Under the pieces are notes generated by a model. The model was not told where the DNA came from. It did not search any database and saw nothing but the letters and a program-made list of their open reading frames with translations. The position numbers and the translations under genes were made by a program. This document shows, in pieces, positions 1 to 6,600 of a DNA stretch of 9,414 nt. This stretch comes from Candidatus Poribacteria bacterium. GTDB lineage: Bacteria > Poribacteria > WGA-4E > WGA-3G. The DNA is taken from assembly GCA_028818995.1 (NCBI GenBank), contig JAPPMR010000305.1, forward strand, positions 1 to 9,414, in the 5' to 3' direction. Positions within the stretch are counted from its first letter, which is position 1. Every line of letters starts with the position of its first letter.

Positions 1-572
1 TCCCTTAGAAAAACCCTCCCGTCAGCTGATCCAATGGCAACCATCCGACCATTAGGACTAAACGAGACACTTTGGATTGCAACCCAGTCCCCGACGTGCT
101 GGCTTGAATACCGCCCAGTCGCAACATTCAATAGACGAAGATACTCACGTGCTCCACTTGCCACCGTCTGACCACCGGGACTAAACGAGACACTTGCGCG
201 CCCGGACCCCGGATGCCACCTCCATAGCCTCGTGCGATTCGCAACACCCCATAGATAAATCCAACCGCGCGAATCCCCACTTGCCAACTTCGTACTATCC
301 GGACTAAAGGAAATACTATTGACCAAACCGGTGTGTCCCACGAGGCGCGTGACCTCTTGATGCGTTACCGTATCGTAGAGCCAAATTCCGCTGTCACTTG
401 CCACCGCAAGAAGCTTCCCATCCGGAGAATACTCGATATCATTTATTGGTTCTTCAGCCAGATGCGTAATCGTGCCTTCGGGCACTGTCCATTCTGTCTG
501 TTGCTGTGCGAAACTGAAGTCTTCCGAAACTAAAAATAACAGGATCGTTAGAAAAAAGTATCTGAGTTGCAT
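1..572 (-). CDS. Exported WD40-repeat protein, N-terminal part (truncated by window edge)
   Basis: Read on the minus strand from the ATG at 570-572, this frame stays open for 190 codons to the left edge, so the C-terminus is missing. Residues 1-23 form a signal peptide: Arg4, then a hydrophobic core (YFFLTILLFLV), then a likely cleavage site after SFA and before QQQ. From about residue 43 there are WD40-type blades, each with the hallmark (F/Y)SPDGKxLA followed by a WD-like end: SPDGKLLAVAS...IWLYD (49-67), GHTGLVNSISFSPDSTKLASG...IYLWG (79-109), SFSPGGQTVASG (129-140) and SFSPNGRMVAIGS (170-182). WD40 proteins fold as beta-propellers and usually act as protein-binding scaffolds. Here the export signal places it in the periplasm or on the surface, and no enzymatic domain is visible. 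A strong ribosome binding site (584-590) supports the start. An 18-base stretch (about 55-72) recurs near 178-195, one copy per blade. The specific role is unknown. Confidence 0.9.
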   Translation of the reverse strand, partial: MQLRYFFLTILLFLVSEDFSFAQQQTEWTVPEGTITHLAEEPINDIEYSPDGKLLAVASDSGIWLYDTVTHQEVTRLVGHTGLVNSISFSPDSTKLASGDSRGWIYLWGVANRTRLWRWHPGSGRASVSFSPGGQTVASGAREYLRLLNVATGRYSSQHVGDWVAIQSVSFSPNGRMVAIGSADGRVFLR

Positions 573-754
573 AGGATCCTCTTCCTCCTTGTCGTCGTGC
601 CGTCTATAGCACTTTCAAAATGAATTTTCATCAAACCGTGCAGATGTTTGTAGCGTTGCTGGGGCGTTTTCGCATTTTCAAAACTCTTTTTCTTTTGAGA
701 ATTGATTTCCTCAATACGATTCGCTTCCCGTCCGGTAGCCGTCTGTGACAACAT
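548..754 (-). CDS. Doubtful small charged ORF overlapping the WD40 start
   Basis: This 68-codon minus-strand frame starts at an ATG (754) with no clear ribosome binding site. It is preceded in frame by two stop codons and ends inside the first codons of the WD40 gene in another frame. Its middle (NSQKKKSFENAKTPQQRYKH) is charged and helix-like. Its N-terminal end is antisense to the plus-strand transposase relic, and its C-terminal end is just the ribosome binding site and start of the WD40 gene. It could be the tail of an older gene cut by a transposon insertion, or a chance open frame. I recognise no family and lean toward it not being a functional gene. Confidence 0.2.
   Translation of the reverse strand: MLSQTATGREANRIEEINSQKKKSFENAKTPQQRYKHLHGLMKIHFESAIDGTTTRRKRILCNSDTFF
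584..590 (-). promoter_or_regulatory. Ribosome binding site of the WD40 gene
   Basis: The minus strand reads AAGGAGG, 11 nt before the ATG at 572. It is a near-perfect anti-Shine-Dalgarno match and fixes the start of the WD40 gene. The same bases lie inside a small overlapping reading frame (548-754) that ends 25 nt inside the WD40 gene. Confidence 0.75.
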
Positions 755-839
755 TCGAATTTCACGTTCACGTATCTATCAAGGGGAAACGTGGCATGGG
801 AAGATCGCCAGCAAGCATCGCTATTTTTATGGTATCAAA
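726..839 (+). pseudogene. Remnant of an IS982-type DDE transposase
   Basis: One plus-strand frame encodes a short peptide whose core reads CDNIRISRSRIYQGE and then ASKHRYFYGIK, preceded by PVAV. From memory of the family, this matches the region of IS982-type transposases where a D-S-F-P-V-x-V-C motif is followed by C-x-N-I-R-I, R-x-R-I-Y-x-G-E and S-K-x-x-Y-F-Y-G-L-K. The similarity starts abruptly near 726 and stops at 839. Just before it the expected I-D-S-F-P is already altered to FASRP, and just after it the expected H-L-(L/M)-V-T continuation is absent, with a stop at 894-896. Only about 38 of some 280-300 residues remain, so this is a decayed fragment and not a gene. I see no terminal inverted repeats or target duplication. 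Confidence 0.65.
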
Positions 840-895
840 TACGAAGAAATAAGCGACTGCAAAGTACAGATGCCCACCATCAGAATCAAAAATTA

Positions 896-993
896 GGGTA
901 TTTGGACGTTGTATTTCAGACGCATACCCAATTGCCAGTTGGGTGGAGACGGGAGGTAGAAGGATCTACCCCGGCAATCCGTCTCCAACGTCC
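896..993. repeat. Cluster of nested inverted repeats (possible structured RNA or mobile-element end)
   Basis: Several inverted repeats pack into about 100 bases. An outer pair, GGACGTTG (904-911) and CAACGTCC (986-993), encloses a near-palindrome CCCAATTGCCAGTTGGG (927-943) and a second stem, TGGAGACGG (944-952) with CCGTCTCCA (979-987). That second stem itself contains GGTAGA (955-960), loop AGGA, TCTACC (965-970). The outer and second stems compete for bases 986-987. The set could fold as a three-way junction. An alternative pairing, GGGTAT (896-901) with ATACCC (924-929), competes with the 927-943 hairpin. On the minus strand that alternative stem is followed by TAATTTTTGA, which resembles a weak rho-independent terminator. 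No RNA family is recognised, and it could equally be a folded transposon end. Confidence 0.5.
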
Positions 994-1406
994 ATTCATA
1001 ATGGTACAAGATATTCCGAAGAAAATCAAGTAAAACTATGATGCTGCTTAAAATATCATACACATCAATTACGATGCATGATATACTTAAACACGCACTG
1101 GCAATCTACGCTTGGCAGTGCCGCGGTTCGGGAGACTATCCTTCTCGCCGAACCACCTATAAAGGATTTTACGGATGCCAAAATAGATTATAGCAAAAAT
1201 AAAAATATAATGCAACATTTTTATTTTTTAGCACAATTTTTGTATAAACCCAGTCGGTATTCAACAATTTTGGTGGTTCATGAATATTTCCCGCGCATTT
1301 TCTGTGTGCCGATTTGCATTTTTGTTATTGAACTCACGCACAAAATGTAGAAGCAAGATTCATGCCAACAATTTGCCAGGTATTCGGCGTGAAAATGGCA
1401 ATTCCA
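994..1406. other. Intergenic region without a recognisable gene
   Basis: No reading frame here has a ribosome binding site or recognisable protein similarity. The stretch is AT-rich, most strongly at about 1160-1250, which is an A/T-run tract. It holds one good hairpin (1125-1154, listed separately) and two isolated GCACAA motifs (1231 and 1338) resembling the first half of the tandem repeats that follow. It presumably carries promoters for the divergently oriented WD40 gene (minus) and activator gene (plus), but I find no convincing sigma70 -35/-10 pair. Confidence 0.5.
1125..1154. repeat. Intergenic hairpin, 11-bp stem
   Basis: GGTTCGG (1125-1131) pairs with CCGAACC (1148-1154), and the stem continues with GAGA (1132-1135) against TCTC (1143-1146). 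There is one bulged G at 1147 and a 7-nt loop. No T-run follows on the plus strand within the next bases, and none is obvious on the minus strand, so a terminator role is not supported. It may be a dispersed intergenic repeat. Confidence 0.5.
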
Positions 1407-1469
1407 GCACAAGTTTTGTAAGAAACAGCAAAGATTTTGTAAAAATCTGCACAAGTCTTGCAAGGAAAT
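1407..1469 (+). repeat. Three tandem 21-bp repeats upstream of the activator gene
   Basis: Copies start at 1407, 1428 and 1449, exactly 21 bp apart, which is two helical turns. Their first 16 bases read GCACAAGTTTTGTAAG, GCAAAGATTTTGTAAA and GCACAAGTCTTGCAAG, each followed by an A-rich five-base tail. Copies 1 and 3 differ at only two of the 16 positions. The helical phasing and the location 79-141 bp before the start codon suggest a protein-binding array, such as an operator or upstream activating sequence. Related but degraded GCACAA words occur at 1231 and 1338. The binding protein is unknown; the adjacent activator is the obvious candidate. Confidence 0.65.
1446..1462 (+). promoter_or_regulatory. 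Candidate sigma54 (-24/-12) promoter
   Basis: TCTGCACAAGTCTTGCA resembles the sigma54 consensus TGGCAC-N5-TTGC. The -24 element is TGCAC instead of GGCAC. The -12 element TTGCA is perfect. The invariant dinucleotides (TG at 1448-1449, GC at 1460-1461) are separated by exactly 10 bases, as required. Transcription would begin near 1473, giving a leader of about 75 nt before the GTG at 1548. The weakness is that the site coincides with the third 21-bp repeat, so the resemblance may belong to the repeat unit instead. Confidence 0.4.
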
Positions 1470-1534
1470 AGAATTATTGGTGTAAGAAGAAATAATCGAA
1501 GCCGTGCATACACGAAATCCATTATTGGGAACAT

Positions 1535-1540
1535 AGGAGA
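1535..1540 (+). promoter_or_regulatory. Ribosome binding site deciding the GTG start of the activator
   Basis: AGGAGA lies 7 nt before the GTG at 1548. It decides between this start and an upstream in-frame TTG at 1458, which lies inside the repeat array and would prepend 30 residues unrelated to a receiver domain. Confidence 0.7.
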
Positions 1541-1547
1541 CAAGGTA

Positions 1548-3647
1548 GTGAAGGAAGTATTAATAATTGACGACAACCAAAGTTCTGGTGAATTGGTGAA
1601 TTTCCTAACGGATAAGGGCTATTCCCCCATCATCGTTGACGACTTTAACAAAGGCTTGGAAAAGATTAACGAATCCACGAATCTGGAAGTTGTCTTGCTC
1701 AGTGCGGCATTGTCGGCGAAGAGCGGTCTGGGTGAATTAAAGGAAATTAAGGACAAACACTCAAACGTAATTGTAATCGTGATCAGAGCGGGCATACATA
1801 TAGTGAGAAGTGCAATATCTCAGGGGGCATTAGAGGTTTTACTTAGGCCCATTAATATGGAAGAGCTCTGTGACGCACTTGAGCGGGCGTTTGACAGACT
1901 ATCTATCCGAAGCAACACATCCTGGATGCCTGATGGAGAAGAGGTTGAGGAACAAGCTCCCCTCGTTGGAAAGAGCAAACTCATGCTTAAGCTGAATAAA
2001 CAAATTGGACGTGCAGTCAGTTTTAAGGCTTCCGTGCTACTTACGGGTGAGACAGGCACTGGGAAAGGTGTGGTTGCGCGCTTAATTCACGAAGAAGGTG
2101 AACGGGCAAAGGAACCCTATATCCCAATTGATTGTGGGGCTGCACCCGAATCACTCTTTGAAGATGCCCTTTTTGGTCATGAAAAAGGAGCGTTCACAGA
2201 TGCAAAAGATAAACGTATTGGCGCATTTGAACAGGCTCATGGCGGCACCCTTTTCCTGGATGAAGTCAGTAATATGACACCAGCACAACAGGGAACACTT
2301 CTCACTGTATTGCAAGAAAGAGAATTCCAACGGGTAGGCAGTAATCGAACACGTAGCGTGGATGTGCGTGTCATCAGTGCTACCAATCAAAACTTGAAGG
2401 AGATGATGGAAGCAGGGGAATTCCGAATGGATCTGTACTACCGACTCTGCGACTATGAGATCTCCGTGCCGCCCTTACGAGACCGGATAGAGGATATTGA
2501 GTTACTCACCACGCACTTTCTGCAGATTATTGAAAAAGAAAATAAGATGCCAACCCTTGCTCCTTCACCAGAAGCGGTAGCATTGCTTGAAGCGTATAAC
2601 TGGCCGGGTAATGTTAGAGAGTTATATAGCTGCCTCAAAAGAGCAGCAATGAATTCTCGAGGCGGCGTGATTCTGTCAAGGGACCTTCCACGAAACCTCC
2701 AGATGGTTGATGGAGATGAGGGTTCCGAGGGGAATATACGAGGAACGCGATCTGCAGAAACACCAGAAACACCAAAATATCAGAACCTACTTGATCTGCC
2801 GGTCGCGGTGTTCTGTAAGTTTATCTCTGATGCTGCCCCAGATGTCACTGACAAACAAATTACTCTATGGTGGAAGGAGTTTTCTAATGAGGGGCGCGAC
2901 CGCGCCTATATGGCCAAACGCGAAATTGAGGATTGGTTGAAAGAATATTACACAACTAAAGAGTTAGACGTTCCTAAACTTACGAAAGAATATATTAAGG
3001 CGACGATTGACAATGCCACCTCTCAATTTTCAAAGTTTCGGCGTAGAATGGACACCGAACCCACAGAGGAAGCTGAACCAATCTGTATAATAGGAAAAAG
3101 CCTCCAGGAGAGCCTTACTGCGGTCCTCCGCGAAATCGTAAAGGAATATGGTGGAAATAAAGAAAAAGCAGCGAAAGAATTGCGGATTTCTCGCCATAAA
3201 CTTGACAGGGAATTGTCGTATTGGGGAGAAGATAATGGAAATAACTCGAACAATTCATCGCAAGAATTTGAACCGACTTTACGCCAGATCGAACGGTTTC
3301 CTATTGACGAGATCATGAGACTTCATACTGAACCAATCAAGCATTTCATTTGGGAGCATCTCTCTCGCGCAGAATGGCGAAACAAAGGACTGAAAGGTGA
3401 AATGCGGACTATCCATCACGCTTTGAAAGTACTATCTAAGCGTCTGGATGGAGAACACGGCTGTATATATTTCAGTGGCCTGACCTTTTCGCGAATTGAA
3501 TGGAATATTTATCACCGATCCCCCTACCTATATGCTGACCCTGCCAAAGCAGCTGAGGTATTAAAGGTAGAAGACGTAAGAACGTTCAGGAAGTACTGGG
3601 ATAAAAACATACCATTTCCAAGTCATCATACTCTATTTACGGGTTAG
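1548..3647 (+). CDS. Sigma54-type AAA+ transcriptional activator with degenerate receiver and atypical C-terminus
   Basis: 699 residues from the GTG; NtrC-like activators are usually 450-500. Residues 1-118 follow the receiver pattern (VLIIDDN), but the phospho-acceptor position is Ser52 (VVLLS), the conserved Thr/Ser is Arg80 and the conserved Lys is Arg100, so phosphorylation is unlikely. Residues 138-384 are the AAA+ domain: Walker A GETGTGKG (167-174), the sigma54-contact loop as GAFTDA not GAFTGA (214-219), Walker B GGTLFLDE (232-239), arginine finger region FRMDLYYRL (292-300) and sensor II WPGNVREL (352-359). By family knowledge it would hydrolyse ATP to remodel sigma54 RNA polymerase. 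A Fis-type helix-turn-helix (about 518-558; GGNKEKAAKELRISRHKLDR) binds DNA. It is preceded by an unrecognised region (about 411-502) and followed, after an Asn/Ser-rich linker (563-572), by about 125 unrecognised residues. No histidine kinase lies nearby. The tandem repeats just upstream suggest autoregulation. The stop is 13 bp from the convergent lipoprotein gene. Confidence 0.9.
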   Translation: MKEVLIIDDNQSSGELVNFLTDKGYSPIIVDDFNKGLEKINESTNLEVVLLSAALSAKSGLGELKEIKDKHSNVIVIVIRAGIHIVRSAISQGALEVLLRPINMEELCDALERAFDRLSIRSNTSWMPDGEEVEEQAPLVGKSKLMLKLNKQIGRAVSFKASVLLTGETGTGKGVVARLIHEEGERAKEPYIPIDCGAAPESLFEDALFGHEKGAFTDAKDKRIGAFEQAHGGTLFLDEVSNMTPAQQGTLLTVLQEREFQRVGSNRTRSVDVRVISATNQNLKEMMEAGEFRMDLYYRLCDYEISVPPLRDRIEDIELLTTHFLQIIEKENKMPTLAPSPEAVALLEAYNWPGNVRELYSCLKRAAMNSRGGVILSRDLPRNLQMVDGDEGSEGNIRGTRSAETPETPKYQNLLDLPVAVFCKFISDAAPDVTDKQITLWWKEFSNEGRDRAYMAKREIEDWLKEYYTTKELDVPKLTKEYIKATIDNATSQFSKFRRRMDTEPTEEAEPICIIGKSLQESLTAVLREIVKEYGGNKEKAAKELRISRHKLDRELSYWGEDNGNNSNNSSQEFEPTLRQIERFPIDEIMRLHTEPIKHFIWEHLSRAEWRNKGLKGEMRTIHHALKVLSKRLDGEHGCIYFSGLTFSRIEWNIYHRSPYLYADPAKAAEVLKVEDVRTFRKYWDKNIPFPSHHTLFTG

Positions 3648-3660
3648 GATCCGTTGTATC

Positions 3661-6600
3661 TCATCGCGCTGATGCTTGCAAGGAAGTTTCTAATTTTCTG
3701 CGAAGAATAACACCCCATTGACCAACAACCCAAAGTGTTTTGCCGTTTTTTGCACGGGTGATAACATAGAGATTGTTATCAATATCAGTATGTTCCAGTT
3801 CCCACGTTTCACCACCATCAGTAGAGCGGATAATTGTTCCTTCTTCGCCAACTGCATAAAGTTCTTGTTCAGATAGCGCGATAATACTATGTAGTGTTTT
3901 GGCAATGCCGCTCATTTTCGGTTGCCATGTAAAACCACCATCTACTGTCTTAAGAACAATACCACCTTGTCCTACTGCCCATCCTATCCGTTTCGTAATG
4001 AATGAAACCGAATTGAGGTCATAAACTGTATTGGACTCGTGCAGCCGCCAATAATCGCCACCGTTGATAGTTCGCTGAATGGTTCCACTTTGTCCAACTG
4101 CCCAACCGAGAGGGGCAAATTTCATATCAATGCTTCTGAGCGTATCGTTTGTTGTGGTACGTTGAAGTGTCCACGTGGGACCACCATCTTTGTTGTGAAT
4201 GATGTCCCCGAATCTGCCAACTGCCCAACCCTCAGAAAACTTCCCGAAGTCAACGTCAGTCAGTGAAAATCTACCGGGAGAATCCCCTTCAAAGAAAGGC
4301 GGTCGCTCAGGTGTGTCACCTGCCGTCCAAGTGTTTCCATCAGTTGTATATAGGACTGTGCCATCTCTACGCATTGTCCAACCCCATTTCGGTTCAAGAC
4401 TTGCGAAATGGATACCGACAAGACTTTGACGAGCATGAATAGCCATTTTCTCCCAAGTCTTTCCAGCATCTTGGGTTTCCAATAGAGTTCCATCACTATT
4501 CGCTATCCAACCGATTTTGTCATTGAAAAAGAGGATTTTTCGAAAATCATTACGCTGCTGTTCACCAAGCTGACGTTCCCATGTTTGTCCACCATCTGTG
4601 GTACGATAAATACTGCCTGCGCTCCCCACTGCCCATGCATGTTCTGTATCAAGGAAATAAACGCTGGCGATTCCACTTCCGCCACGTCTAAACCTTCTCC
4701 TTTGTTCAGGAGGTGGTGGCGGTTGTTGTTCGGTTTGGATGGGATTCGCCTGCTCAGCATTAGGTGGCAATGTCCCTTCAGGTGCAAGACGACCAGGACG
4801 TTGTCTCTGTTGCCGAAGTTGTCTTTGGAATATATCTCCGAATGTTTCTTCAGCAGGTTGCGTGCTTTCTTCTTCATCTGTCGTTTCTTCTTTTTCAGAT
4901 TCCTCAGGTGTTTCTGGCGGAGGTTGTCGCATTGCAAACATATCATTTCCTGTTGAAACAGGTACTGATTTCCAATTTACACCTTGATCTTCAGTGATGT
5001 ACGCACCGCCGCCTCCGATTCCCCACGCATGTGTATGTGAACGGAAGGTGATACGTCTTAAACCGCGCGGGTTTTCTGTTGTGGCTCGCAATTTCCATGT
5101 TTCACCGCCATCTTCAGTCAACAAGGAATTCCCGTTACCGAGAATAACCCATCCGTGTTTTTCGTCATCAAAATGGATTGCAATGCCTGGTTGATTGGTC
5201 TTAGACTGAATTTTCCAGTAATTACCACCATCAACGGTATGTAGAATGAAACCACCATCCCGACGTTGCGGGGCAACTGCCCAACCTTCTTGACTATTGA
5301 TAAAATGGAGATCTGTGATATTTGCATTCGTTGTGCCAGTTTTCTGGACTTTCCACGTTTTTCCACCATCTGTTGTCCGCAAGATCTGCCCAATTGATGC
5401 GCCAAGCCATCCTTCTTTTTCGTTTATAAACTGCATCATATTGATACGTGGTAGGTTCTGACGCGTTGTATTGACAATAGGTTTCCACGTTTCACCACCA
5501 TTTTCTGTCTGAAGTAAAACGTTTGATCCAAGAATTCGCCCATTTTTTCCGTCTGTAAATTCGATCTCACGCAGATTTTCACTGACACCGCTATGTTGTG
5601 GTAACCAAGTTTTTCCGCCATCTGTTGTGCGGGCAATTGCACCACCAGAACCAACTGCCCATCCATTTTCAGCATCCACAAAATGCGTGTCTGCAAAATC
5701 TGTTCGCCATGTCGCCTGACGGATAATATCCCAATGGTAGACAACGGCTTCAACAGGTGTTTCTTCTTCAACAATTAAGGTTTCAGGTTCTTCAGCAACA
5801 GGCGGTAGTTTCGCAGGCAATTGGGCATTTTCAACTGTGTAATGCATCGCTATCCCACCTTTACCAACAGCAACCACCCCTTCGGGCGAGAGTGCTAACC
5901 CATAAAGGTCATTTTCGGTGCCGCTTTCTTGAAGTTCCCACCTTTTCCCACCATTGATGGTAGTAAGCATAACACCGTTATCACCAACGACTAATCCGTG
6001 TTGTGCATCTGCAAAATAGACTTTATTTAAATTCTCTTGGGTGCGACTATATTGAAGAGTCCATTTCTTTCCGCCATTTTTTGTGTGTAGTATCTCGCCA
6101 AATTGTCCAACAATCCAGCCTACTTTTTCATCTACGAAGTAAACAGCGTAAAGTTCATTAAAGGTATCAGTAGATTGCTGTTGCCATGTCAAACCACCAT
6201 CTTGAGTCGCCATACATACACCCGGCCACCCGATCGCCCATCCTCTCTTTGCATCAAGAAAAAATACGCCTTTTAACATAATTGAATGGAAATCACCCAC
6301 AGGGATTTGCGGAAGCCAGCTGTTTCCGCCATCAATTGTGTGTAGAATTGTGCCAAGGTCTCCAACAATCCAACCCGTTTTGGAATTAATAAAGTGGACT
6401 GAACGCAGCGTAAATGCTGAAGGTGCACGCTGCGGTTCCCAGTTTGCCCCACCATCGTTGGTATGGATAATAAGTCCTCGTTCACCGACTGCCCATCCGT
6501 GCTTGTCAGTCGCAAAATAGATATTCCAAATTCCGTCCCAGATATCTGTATCCAGCTCGTTCCACGTTTGTCCGCCATCATTTGTCATAACCATCGTGCC

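Noticed and set aside
791..1033. 80-codon plus-strand frame after the transposase relic
   Set aside because: It is out of frame with the relic, has no ribosome binding site, and most of it runs through the inverted-repeat cluster.
1407..1469. CRISPR array or replication iterons
   Set aside because: The units are contiguous with no spacers, only three copies exist, they are imperfect, and no cas or replication initiator gene is nearby.
1458..1547. Upstream TTG start adding 30 residues to the activator
   Set aside because: It lies inside the 21-bp repeat array, has no ribosome binding site and adds sequence unlike a receiver. The GTG at 1548 has AGGAGA at good spacing and begins directly at the receiver's first strand.
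3645..3664. Bidirectional terminator between the convergent genes
   Set aside because: The 13-bp gap and flanking coding ends show no stable GC-rich stem with a T-run on either strand.
3674..3685. CTTGCAAGGAA near the end of the lipoprotein gene, matching the third 21-bp repeat
   Set aside because: The match is about 11 bases, lies within coding sequence and lacks the rest of the repeat, so chance is the simplest explanation.
4503..4946. 147-codon minus-strand frame, and similar long frames at 4585-4956 and 6463-6927, inside the repeat lipoprotein gene
   Set aside because: They are off-frame or antisense readings of a repetitive gene. The recurring codon pattern of the blades keeps other frames open by periodicity, and none has a ribosome binding site or a recognisable protein.
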